Assembly (NCBI GenBank): GCA_951799445.1
Contig: OX637295.1
Location: forward strand, 8,990,001-9,054,000
From: Pseudisothecium myosuroides
Taxonomy: Eukaryota > Streptophyta > Bryopsida > Hypnales > Lembophyllaceae
Direction of reading: 5' to 3'
DNA: 64,000 nt
The notes beneath the pieces were generated by a model. That model was not told where the DNA came from and made no database searches. It saw only the letters and a program-made list of their open reading frames with translations. The position numbers and the translations under genes were made by a program. Positions 34,539 through 46,156 of this stretch are shown piece by piece (position 1 is the stretch's first letter; each line of letters starts with the position of its first letter).

Positions 34539-35285
34539 AGATCACATTGCTAATACTCCAAAAGCCCCAATACTATACAATCGGGAGAGCCAATAATTTT
34601 GGATACTTTCACCAAGTATTTCAAAACTTCTCTGAAGTGGAGTCAACAAAATCCATCGTGTAGCCTTATTGGATACACCAGACTTGCAATCTCTGATAAG
34701 AGAAGAATTCAACCAAAAGAATATCGTGATACTTGAAATCATTTCTACATAAACATCGATTCACCATAGTGAACAAGTTCACATCCCAAAATTACTACAG
34801 TGATATCAGGGATAGACTAAAGTCAGGCTCCCTTGGTCAGCAAACCACAAGCAGTTTAAGTTAAAACAAATGCTGTTACTTCACAAAAGAACTCACCATA
34901 TCCAAGTTGCAGGCTGAATAGATACCTTCAAATTTCAAACAATTGAAATTAGTGAATACAAAAATCGTTCCTCTAATAACACAAATCACAGTTGGTTAAC
35001 CTTGGCTAGTCACTTTCACACAGCCAACGACAATAAATCTCTCAATCCCCAAACAAGAGATCACAGTAGCATTTCCTGCGACTCAGCCACAATCTTGAAA
35101 AGATTTTCAGCTATCACCACACCAAGCGTGCTCCTTTTCATTTCGGTATAAAAATTCACAACCCAAGAGTGCTTAGCTGAGTCACAAAGAGAACTAAACC
35201 CTCTCCTAAACTTCATATAAAATGACTACTGAAGCGCACATAGGAAACTGAGTCGATCATATGGACAAGGAATCTTAAGTTCAAA
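34539..35285 (-). other. 3' flank of kinase unit K2
   Basis: Blocks at 34735-35030 and 35085-35240 recur near 41640-42010 and 55300-55905, marking the duplicated unit. No gene seen. Confidence 0.55.
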
Positions 35286-35948
35286 ATGTGACTACATCTG
35301 CAAAGCTCCGAAGCGCTAGCAAATGTACAACATTTGTAGAGCCTGCGACTACAATTGCAGACTGCAAATGCTACAAATGTGCTGAAAAGAGAGCTAACAA
35401 AACGCACCAGAGCCTGTGACTACATTTGCACGCTGCAATGCTACAAATGCTGCAAATATACTGCAAAGATCTTGCAAAATGCACCTGACCCTGTGACTAC
35501 ATTTGCACGCTGCAATGCTACAAATGCTGCAAATATACTGCAAAGATCTTGCAAAATGCACATGACCCTGTTACTACATTTGCAGAGCCTCCAAAGAGCT
35601 GGCAAATGTGCAGCACTTGCAGAGTCTGAGAACACTTGCACGCTCCAAATTGCTGCAACTATTGTGCAAAGAGCTTCCAAAATGCACCTCAGCATGTGAC
35701 TACATTTGCAGAGCCTCCAAAGAGAGCGCAAAAGTGCAACAATTTGCAGAGCCTGTGGCTGCATTTGCAGGCTGCAAATCCTGCAAACACATTGCAAAGA
35801 GCTTTCAAAACGCACATGAGCCCGTGACTATATTTGCAGAGCCACCAAAGAGTTTGCAAATGCGCAACAATTTGCAGAAATTGTGACAACATTTGCAGGC
35901 TGCAGATCCTGCCAAGCGCTTGCAAAGAACTAGCAAATGCTGTTGCAC
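35286..35948. repeat. Minisatellite downstream of K2
   Basis: Variable copies of a GTGACTACATTTGCAG-based unit with ctccaaagagc and caaaatgcac segments. Two 77 bp units at 35413-35489 and 35490-35566 are almost identical. Related, shorter arrays follow K3 and K5. Confidence 0.85.
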
Positions 35949-35960
35949 CAGAGCCTGAGC

Positions 35961-38900
35961 CTACACATACAGTGTCTTCAACCTATGAATCACAGCTTCC
36001 ACCTCGGGTTTCTTCAGAAGCTCCAGCAACGCCAAGGCTTTCCTCTTGGCCCTGTTCGTGGACTCTCGTGAATGCGCCAACACTGTCAACGGCTCCACCG
36101 CATTCGACTCTCTCGCTTGCTTGATATACCCAGAATCATGCAAGCAGAGCGCCAACAAGATTGCAGCTGCATTCTCTTTATTCCTCGCTGACTCGGACAC
36201 TATAATCCTCACCAAAATGGGCGAGGGTCCAACCTCACCGATAGCAATCCGGCCGTTGTGGTGCATGGTCAAGATAGCAAGAATGGCCAAGGCTTCGTCC
36301 AACATGGTGGCAGGCTGCTCGGCGATCAAGCTCATGAGAGGAGGAAACACTCCTTGAACAACGCGTGCTTTATTGCCCTGGCAGATGGAGAGCTTGAAGA
36401 GAGCGGTTGCAGCATCTTTTTTGCCTCGCGCAGTGCCGTCGTGCAGGAGCTGCACTAGAGCGGGGATGGCGCCTGAGTTGCCGATAATGATCTTGTTGAT
36501 GTCAACCACAGCAAGGCTGAAGAGAGTGGCGGCAGCGTCCTCGCGGGCTTCCATGCAACCTGACCGCAAGACCTCAACGACCGGTTCAGTGGCACCTGCA
36601 AATGCCAATCCAATGCTAAAGAACACGATATACAGGTAGACTCTAAACCCTAAAGCCTAAACTCTGAAACTCTGAAACTCTGAAACTCTGAAACCTAATT
36701 CCTACCCGTTTCTAAAACGAACACCGACAAATTCTTGAAAAACAAGTACAGAATCTATTTGTGAGAGCTGAGAATTGCTTTTGCGCACACCTAATCTCAG
36801 CACTAGGAAAATTCATAGTCTATTTATGTGGTGTGCGAAACATGTGTGCTAAGAGAATCCGGAATCCCCTTGTGACTCCCAACAAGACACAACAGAACTT
36901 AAGATAGTCTAATCTTACAATCCATGCTCAATTGCTTATTCGGATTATTTAAGATGTAGTTGCCTAACAATGCAAAGACGGCTTCACGCTCATAAACGCA
37001 TTCTAAAAGAAAATGGTAAACCCTAAACCCTACATTCACCAAAACAAAGTAGCTCCGGTGATACCAGCAGATACCATCCATCCTTTGTTGTTGGCACTGA
37101 TGGACAAATTCAGCAGTGCACTAACACCATGCTCCTGCGTCTTTTGATCGGGCGGCAGTAACAACACAACTAACAGAGGTATAACCCCTTGCGTAGCGAT
37201 GCTGATCCGGTGATCTTCCTCTTTTGCCAGCAAACGAATGGCATAGGCAGCACTTCGTTGCACCTCCGCTAAGGGACTTGATAAGTTCGCAGCAAGCTCA
37301 GATATGGCTGATATATCTTCTCCTGAGAGTGGAGATTTATCACTGACCCAGTCTACAAGAAACAGACAAAAAATAAGTATTTGCACTGATGAAAAGAAGC
37401 AACAGATTCCAAGATGTGAAGGCTGCCATGTCTTCTCGAGAGAGTAGAGATTTATTTTGGGCCCAGTCTATAAGAAAGATGAGAAAAACCAGTAATGAAA
37501 GAAGCAACAGATTTCAATTGGAGATCAAACCCACTTACATGCCATTAAATTCCCATACTTCAAGTTCCTCAGCTCCTCACAAATGTCGCCAAAACTAGGT
37601 CGGGTGCAAGCCTCAGCGCTCCAACATGCTTTGACCAAAGTCCTCAACCGATTTGGACATTCATGAGATAATTCTGGGCGTCCACCATGTAATACCAGGC
37701 TTTTCACTTCACTAATAGCGCTCAAGCCTAAGAAAGGCACATCCCCAGTCAAAATCTCATAACACACCATTGCAAAGCTAGACATCGCTTTTTGAAGGGA
37801 TACTTCAATGACACCTTCCTTGCTTGATCATCACTAGCAATTTTCATCATTTCCGGAGCCATCCACCTAGTAGTACCCACATTCAAAGTTGTATTGGAAT
37901 ATGCACTGTGTTCTTTTGTCATTGACAACCCAAAATCCACCACCTTCACATGCAAATATGGCTTCATGTTCGCTTTAGTCGCATGTCCATATTTAATCAA
38001 AATGTTACGTGCCTTCAAATCTCAATGGACTATTCTCTTCTCATGGAGGAAAGACATTCCTTCTCCTAATTGGAGGATGAGGTCCAAAGCTTCCGGAATA
38101 TAAAAAGGTGGGCTTTGATCTCCATTCCCTTTTATTCTCTGTTGCATTAGACTGTGCAAATCCCCATCCATCAACTCCATCACAAGATGACATCTCTTCT
38201 CATCCGTCATATACCAAAGTAAGGAGACAATATTGGGGTGGCTTAGCCCTTCCAAGATTGACACCTCTTGTAAAAAATCTCCATTCTTGGGTCCATAGAA
38301 GGTCTTCTTGGCTACTTCAACTCCTAACCACATTGCCTTGTCCACACTAGCTGAGGTACCTTTCCCCAAGCTTACTTTTGTTTGTTTCAAACTTAGGTTC
38401 ATTTGGAGCTGACATTTGTTTTTTGATGTTGGCAAAGTAGCACCTAAACGCAACCGAACCACTTCCAATCTTCCAAGTAAAAACGATGCCAATTGATATT
38501 CCGCATTGCTCGATCCATTGGATTGAGTGATTGCATTCAAATCCATACCGAGCTTCATCTCGTCGAGATTAGCCATTTCCTTCACAATTTCTGCTTCAGC
38601 TTCGCGTACATTGGCAACTTCGGAGAGTCTCAAGCTTGCTGTTTTCCCCAACTTCCTGGCAAAAAAGATAATCATGCAAAACTTCAAATTGAAACCTATC
38701 GATGCAACATGCTCCAACATGTTCGTCAACAAGATGGCGGACTGAATCCATGACTCTCCGCAATAACTCAGGGTGAAGTCCTCAACTTCCTTTCCCATGG
38801 AATACAGCACCTTGAAAATGTCCAAAAGCCGCACCTTATCTTCAGGTAAAGTTAATGAAAGGAACTCTGACTCGATTTGTTCAATAATCGAACTTGCACT

Positions 38901-39314
38901 CATAATAGCTAGTCTGAGTTTGTCGACCAGATATTGACATTGCGCTTCGTTGAACTTTCGTGGAGAAGATATCCAATCCGCTTGCTCCAGACATTGTAAG
39001 GTGAGCTTCAAGTAAAGCTCTGGGGTAGAAGCACAATCTGTAGGCACATGCATTTCAGAGCAACGTGTCAACATTGATGGAGTAAGATGAAGTTCCATTG
39101 ACGAACTCATGAAGCAAAACACAGATTTGAAACATCATATAAAATATCCAACAATCAATGACCACCGAATAAGCTGTCAAAATAGAAGAGTTCTCATAAA
39201 GCTAAACACTACTGAAACTATGTAGCGCCTGGAGATGGTAGGAGGATTACCAACTTCAATGGCTTTCCTCTTAAACAGGCTAGACCAAGGTCTGTTCCAG
39301 GTACTTAGGTTCAT
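35961..39314 (-). pseudogene. K2: kinase-ARM gene, broken
   Basis: Same exon plan as K1: 39314-39251, 39037-37539, 37352-37065, 36595-35961. The N-terminal helical domain and the kinase N-lobe (LGKGTSASV, VAKK) are intact. The catalytic loop reads VH, then TGA, then DLKARN, so the HRD arginine is a stop (about 38019-38021). Near 37778-37796 one base is gained and two lost relative to K3 and K5, shifting the frame at SDVYSF. The ARM exons remain open and similar to K5. Any product would be a kinase N-lobe fragment, so this is probably a pseudogene. Confidence 0.85.
37415..37475 (-). repeat. Truncated copy of an ARM-exon start within K2 intron
   Basis: The minus strand reads CTTATAG then an exon start coding DWAQNKSLLSRED, matching DWVSDKSPLSGED of the true ARM exon at 37352. 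It then runs into unrelated text. A tandem partial duplication of the intron-exon junction. Confidence 0.55.
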
Positions 39315-41600
39315 GATTCACGAAAGCGCTTGAAATGCAACCACGTTCGAAGACCCCCTTTCACCTGAGAAGTGATGCCTAATATTTCTGGCGGTGACAA
39401 GCAAAATGAGTAAATAAGACTTGGCTCAAAATGAATGAAAACAATAATATTTAAACACCAAAGTCCAGCATGCAAGTGCACTCAATCTAAAAAAATTATA
39501 CCCGTTGGACTAGAGACTGCAATTATTGCGCTCCTCCATTAGGCCTTAGTTTTCCCTCTCATGCTCTTGCCTACCATAGACAAATTATAAGACTCAAAAA
39601 TCTACGGAATCTACTGAATACTTCAGTAAGGAACTGATCTTGAATAAGCCCCATGGGGCATTAAACCTCCTACCGCTATATGACACTGTTGAAACCGACA
39701 TACAGGTAGAGCTCCAAAAGGAAATGATCATTTGGTAAATTAGACATTGCCAAATACATGAAAGGCGGGCAACTTACGTACATCTGCTTTCAGCGATTGC
39801 AGGTGTTATTGTCTGCAGCACCAGTGTCCAGTCGTTTTCATTACCCTCAAGATTCAGCTGATCAAGAGAATAATGATCGAATTTCAGAGCATAATTACTG
39901 CTCGCAGTCCCAAATATTAGGATGAACCAGCCATGGTGAGATCTCATACAAAGACTGCACATAAGTACGTGATTAAGAGCCAAGCAGCAATTTCACTTCC
40001 GCCACTGCCCACACCTGTATTCGCAAGACCTCATTCCTCGCCTCGAGTACCTCTTGCTCGCCTTACAATCATGCCACAGAAGAAAATCCAGTATCCTTGC
40101 TATCACTAACAAACAGATGCCTTGCACGTTGCGAGCTGATCCATACCAAAGCTGCCTTTCCTCATTCTTGTGCACCTTTGTAAGATATTCATCAATTTCG
40201 CCTCCCAGTCTGGACAGAAAACACAACAAATTGGTCGGATAAAGAACAGCACATCCACACCTTGAGGTACTGCAAAATGCAAAGAATAAATAGGTTGAAT
40301 AACCGAACTCTACAACGCAAACAGTCAAGAGTCAGGGCAGAGAAATGGAAATACCCTGGAGATACTGCTACGTCTCAGAAGTATAAAGGTGCACATTGGT
40401 CGTCGAAGAAGAATCGCGGTCATCAGTAGATTAAGCATTTTAATATGCCTGATGGACTATCTGCTGGAGTCAAAACAGTTTGACTGGATTGCGCTTTGTC
40501 TTTTGTTTTCAGCTCACTACATTGACATCTCCACACCTTCGAGCAAATGGATATAACTCACTCAACTATTGAAAATCACGGCCCATAGAGCAATTTCACT
40601 TGTGCCCAAACCGACACCCTGTAGCCTAGCATCTGCGGACCATCCCATTCCGTGCTTCGACCTCTTCTATGTAGCCTTAAAATCATGTCAAAGCTCGGTT
40701 ACGGTATAACGGAATATTCTCGTTCTAAGCCCTAAGAACAAAACCATTAGAGGGACAATCGGAAAACACGCCACGTAAGACAATGGAAAACGTAATCAAG
40801 AAATTGCGAGCAGAGGAATATTCTATGTTCCAGTCTCTAAAGCACAAAGGTATGCTTACCATTTACGTGAGAAGCCCTGCATCGCGAGCTGATCTGCATC
40901 GAAGGCACCATCCCAGTCGAGCAATTTAATATCCTCGAATTCACTTGAAAAACATATTTCAAACACCTCCGACGCAACCGACTCAACCGATCGAACTGTC
41001 GACAACGAATTCAGGGCCGTGATCGTCACTCTATTAGCATCGACTTCAAAACACAAAAGCGAAAATCAGGTTATATGATCGAGATTTGAGTACTCCACAA
41101 CGCAAAGGATCAGGAGCTGCAACAAAGGGACTTAGAGTGAGAAATCACTGTATCGTGCGCAATCCACACCAAAGTCACCTTCCACAGTCGAGCATTTAAC
41201 ATCATCGAAATACATTAATCAGACTCATCTCCAAGTCTGCCGAGAAAATAGGACAAATTGTCGGTAAACAACCCCCAACACCTACACCCTGAGGTGCTGG
41301 CCTCTCACAAATTCGCACCCCAGCCACCTACCCGAGCCAAGCATTCACCATCCTTGTATACTTATTAGGAAGACATCAATCAACCTCCTCTCTAAAGTTG
41401 GAGAGATAAGATCACAAAATTGTCGGTATAACCATCGTCAATCTACACCTTGACGCGGCAACCTCTCACGCTGTTCCCATCAAGTGTGAAACACAAAAAG
41501 ATGCATGACTAAAGTGGGCACGTGGGCACCCTAAATGCGCCACTGACCCAAAATCGCCATCATCACACTCTCTGTACATCTCCAAAATCATTGTGTACCG
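39315..41600 (-). other. K2 5' region with conserved exon-like blocks
   Basis: Contains the same blocks as the K1 5' region: an LDQLNLEGNENDWTLVLQTI block (about 39777-39880), LGGEIDEYLTKVHKNEERQL (about 40130-40215), and an open block at 40862-41050 reading SEFEDIKLLDWDGAFDADQL with AMQGFS before a GTAAGC donor. A second, diverged version lies further up. These are likely 5' exons of unknown function. The region runs directly into the K3 3' flank at about 41600. Confidence 0.45.
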
Positions 41601-42059
41601 ACGTGGAAGAAACGATTCCAGAACAAGTCAGGTCAGCAAAGCACATGCAGTTTAAAACAAAAGCTGTTACATCACATAATGAACTCACCACATCCATTCT
41701 CTGACACTCCACGTTGCAGACTTAGCAGAAACCTTCAAATTTCAAATATCAAACAATTTGGTGAATACAAGAATCATTCGTCTAAGAACACAATCAGTAT
41801 TGGATAACCTGGACTAATCACTTTCACATAGCCAACATTAAATCTCTCAATCGCCAAACAAGAGATCGCAGTAACATTTCCTGCAACTGGGCCTCGGTCT
41901 AAGGCGTGCTCCTTTTCATTTCGGCATACAAATTCACAACCCAAGAGTGCCTAGCTGAGTCACAAAGAGCACTAATCACTCTCCTAAACTTCATGTACAA
42001 TAACTAATGAAGGGCACACAAGAAACTGAGCCGATCATATGGACAAGGAATCTTAACTT
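41601..42059 (-). other. 3' flank of kinase unit K3
   Basis: Matches the K2 and K5 flanks (gctgagtcacaaa block near 41955). No gene seen. Confidence 0.5.
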
Positions 42060-42335
42060 CCAAATGTGACTACATTTGCAAAGCTCCAAAGCGCTAGCAA
42101 ATGTAGCAGGACTCCATTTGTAGGCTGCAAATGCTGCAAATATAATGAAAAAAGAGCTAACAAAACGCACCAGAGCCTGTGACTACACTTGCCCGCTGCA
42201 ATGCTGCAAATCCTGCTAACACACTGCAAAGAGCTTTCAAAACGCACTTGAGCCTGTGACTACATTTGCAGGCTGCAGATGCTGCCAAGCGCTTGCAATG
42301 AGCTAACAAATGCTGCTGCACCAGAGCCTGAGCCT
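42060..42335. repeat. Minisatellite downstream of K3
   Basis: Shorter array of the same GTGACTACATTTGCA units seen after K2 and K5. Confidence 0.7.
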
Positions 42336-45300
42336 ACGCATACACATACATGAATCAAAGCTTCCACCTCGGGTTTCTTCAGAAGCTCCAGCAACGCCGA
42401 GGCTTTAGGCTTGGCCCTGTTTGTGCAGTCTCTGGAACGCGCTAAAACCGTCAACGGCTCCACCGCACTAGACTCTCTCGCTTGCTTGATATACCCAGAA
42501 TCATGCGAGCAGTCCGCCAGCAAAATTGCAGCTGTATTCTCTTTATTCCTCACCACCTCGGACACAATAATCCTCACCCATATGGGCGTAGGTCCAACCT
42601 CACCGATAGCAATCCGGCCCTCATGGTGGGTGGCCAAGATAGCAATAATGGCCAAGGCTTCGTTCAGCATGATGGCAGGCTGCTCAGCGATCAAGCTCAT
42701 GAGAGGAGGAACCCCTCCTTCTTGGACGACGCGCGCTTTGTTGCCCTGGTAAGGTTGAAGAGAGCGGTTGCGCCGTACTTTTTGACTCGTGCAATCCCGT
42801 CATGGAGGATTGTACGAGAGCAGGAATAGCGCTCGAGTTTGCAATTGTGATCCTGTTTTCGTCAACCAAAGAGAAGCTGAAGACAGTCGCGGCAACGTTC
42901 TCGCGGGCTACTAAGCGACCTGACCGCAAGACTTCAACGACGGGTTCAATGGCACCTGTAAATGCCAATCCAACATGGGACACAGGTAAACTCTAAACCC
43001 TAAAGCCTAAACCCTCAAACTCTGAAACCATCAAACTCTGAAAACTCTGAACTCTAAAACCTAATTCCTACTCGTTTCTAAAACGGACACCGACATATTC
43101 TTGCAGAACAAGTACAAAATCTATTTGTGAGAGTTTAGGGTCGATTTTACGCAGACCTAATTTCAGCACTATAAAAAATTCTTGGTCTATTCATGTGGTG
43201 TGCAAAACATGTTGGAATCGCCTTGTGACTCCCAACAAAGACGCAACAAAAACTCAAGATAGTCTAATCTTACAATCCATGCTCAATTGCTTATTCGGAT
43301 GATTTCAGTTGTAGTCGCCTTACAACGTAAAGACGGCTTCACGGTGATGAAACGCATTCTACAAGAAAATGGTAAACCCTAAACCCTACATTCACCAAAA
43401 CGAAGTAACTCCGGTGATCCCTGCAGATACGATCCGTCCTTTGTTGTTGTCATTGATGGACAATTCAGCAGTGCACTAACAGCATGCTCCTGCGTCTTTT
43501 GATCGGGCGACAGTAACAACACAACTAATAGAGGTATAACCCCTTGCGCAGCGACGCTGATCCGGTAATCGACAATCTTTTCTGCGCGCAGACGGATGTC
43601 ATGGGCAGCAACTCCGTTGCACCACTGCCATGGGACTCGATAGTTTCGCAATGAGTTCGTCTGTAGTGGTCTCATCATCGGGGGAGCACTGGAAGCCCTC
43701 CACTCGTAGCACCCGACTTTCCACTGGTGATCATGTTTACGCCAGCCAATTCGAGAATAAATAGCAATTCTATAGCCTCGTCACGAACCACCATGCGATC
43801 AGACCTCAAGGCCTGAATAATGGACTCAATGGCACCTGAGCACACAAATCCTACGGTTAAGAGCACGGGCTAGAAGACAAAGCACATTGCAAAGTAAGGC
43901 TCACAATGATCAAAATTATTCTCCACAACGTTCATCGAAATCAAGAAAATGTGGAGTACCTGCAGATATGATCTGTCCTTTGATGCTGTCAACGACTGAC
44001 AGCTTTAGTAATGATCTAACAACGTACTCCTGAATCAATTGCTCCGGCGACAGTAACAACGGAACTAACAGAGGTATAACCCCTTGCGCAGCGATGCTGA
44101 TCCGGTGATCATCACTCTTTTCTGACAGCGAACGAATGGCATAGGCAGCACTTTGTTGCACCGCCACTAAGGGACTTGACAAGTTGGCAGCAAGCTCAGA
44201 TATGACTGATATATCATGTCGTGAGAGAGGAGATATATACCCCACCCAGTCTACAAGAAATAAGCAAAAATTAAGTATTCCCACTAATGAAAAGAAGCAA
44301 TAGAATTCAAATGTTAGCACTAATAAAAACAGGCAACACATTTCAATTGGTGATGAAACCCACTTACAGGTCATTAAATTTGCATATTTCATGGTCCTCA
44401 GCTCCTCACAAATGCCACCAAAACTGGGTCATGTGACAGCCTCGGAGCTCCAACATGCTTCGATCAAAGTCCTCAACCGATCTGGACATTCAGGAGGTAA
44501 CTGTGGGCGTCCACCACGTAATACCAGGCTTTTCACTTCACTCATAAGGCTCAAGCCTGAGAAAGGCACATCTCCAGTCAAAATCTCATAACACACCATT
44601 GCAAAGCTATAGACATCGCTTTTGAAGGGATACTTCAATGCCACCTCCCTTGCTTGACCGTCATCATTTGCAATTTTCATCACTTCCGGAGCCATCCACC
44701 TGGTAGTACCCACATTCAAAGTCATATTGGAATATGCACTGTGTTCTTTGGTCTTTGATAACCCAAAATCCGCCACCTTCACATGCAAATATGGCTTCAT
44801 GTTTGCTTTAGTCCCCTTTCCATGTTTAATCAAAATGTTACGAGCCTTCAAATCTCTATGGACTATTCTCTTCTCATGGAGGAAAGACATTCCTTCTCCT
44901 AATTGGAGGATGAGGTCCAAAGCCTCCGAAATACAAAAAGGTGGGTTTTGATCTCCATTCTCTTCCATTCTCTTTTGCATGAGACTATGCAAATCCCCAT
45001 CCATCAACTCCATTACAAGATGACATCTCTTCTCATCTGTTGTATACCAAAGTAAGGAGACAATATTTGGGTGACTTAGCCCTTCCAAGATTGACACCTC
45101 TTGTAAAAAATCTCCATTCTTGGGTCCATAGAAGGTCTTCTTGGCTACTTCAACTCCTAACCACATTGCCTTGTCCACACTAGCTGAGGTACCTTTCCCC
45201 AAGGACATTCCCATTTGTTTCAAACTCAAGTTCATTTGAAGATGACATTTATTGTTGGATGTTGGCAAAGTAGCACCTAAACGCAAACGAACCACTTCCA

Positions 45301-46156
45301 ATCTTCCAAGTAAAAACGATGCCAATTCCGCATTGCTCGATCCATTGGATTGAGTGATTGCATTCAAATCCATACCGAGCTTCATCTCGTCGAGATTAGC
45401 CATTTCCTTCACAATTTCTGCTTCAGCTTGGCGTACACTAGCAACATCGAAACTTCTCAAGCTTCCCCTCATCCCAATCGTCCGCTCAGAGAGGACAATC
45501 GTGCAAAAGTCCAAATTGAAACCTATTGACGCAACGCGCTCCGACATGTTTGTCAACAAGATGGCAGATTGAATCCAGGACTCTCCGCAACAACTCAGGG
45601 TGAAGTCCTCAACTTCCTTTCCCATGGAATACAGCACCTTGAAAATCTCCAAAAGCTGCGCCTTATCTTCAGGTAAAGCTAATGAAAGGAACTCTGTCTC
45701 GATGTGTTCAATAATCGAACTTGTACTCCTAATAGCTAGTCTGAGTTTGTCGACCAGATATTGACATTGCTCTTCGTTGAACTTGCGTGGAGAAGATATT
45801 CTATCCGCTTGCTCCAGACATTGTGAGGCGAGCTTCAAGTAAAGCTTCGGGGTCTCGGCCAGAGTAGAAGCACAATCTGTAGGCACAAGCATTCCAAAGC
45901 AACGTATCAACATTGATCGGGTAAGATGAAGTTGCAATGACAAACTCATGAAGCAAAACAGAGATTTGAAACATCTCAAAATGACCCCAAAATGGAGGAA
46001 ACCGGAACAAGCACAAAAAATAGGAAAAGTTCTCATTATAACGCTAAAAAAGGTTGAAACTTTGGACAGCATGCAAATGGCAAGAGGATTACCAACTTCA
46101 GTGGCTTTCCTCTTGAACAGACGGGACCAAGTTCTGTTCCAGATGCCCCGGCCCAT
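42260..46156 (-). pseudogene. K3: kinase-ARM gene with nonsense codon and duplicated ARM part
   Basis: Exon 1 is 46156-46093 (MGRGIWNRTWSRLF) and exon 2 is 45876-44368. The helical N-domain and kinase are complete through DFG, APE and DVYSF. The conserved arginine of subdomain XI (TRPSF in K1) is TGA at 44431-44429, a CGA-to-TGA change. ARM exon 44250-43960 is intact. Next comes a truncated ARM exon (43835-43675), then a second ARM set: 43679-43414 with a lost donor (GGATC instead of GTATC) and frame damage, and 42955-42260 with frameshifts near 42700-42780. The ARM half was therefore duplicated and the second copy decayed. Likely non-functional. Confidence 0.8.
44661..45073 (-). other. Tract identical to K5 (58114-58526)
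   Basis: I read 413 bp of kinase sequence without a difference between K3 and K5, bounded by mismatches on both sides. Flanking exon sequence differs at many sites. Confidence 0.75.

Noticed and set aside
35355..35925. Several Cys-rich frames on both strands
   Set aside because: Products of the minisatellite, open only because the repeat lacks stops in some phases.
37018..37034. CCCTAAACCCTA telomere-like motif (also at about 43376 and 57288)
   Set aside because: Only about two units, in homologous introns of the kinase copies; not a telomere or an interstitial array.
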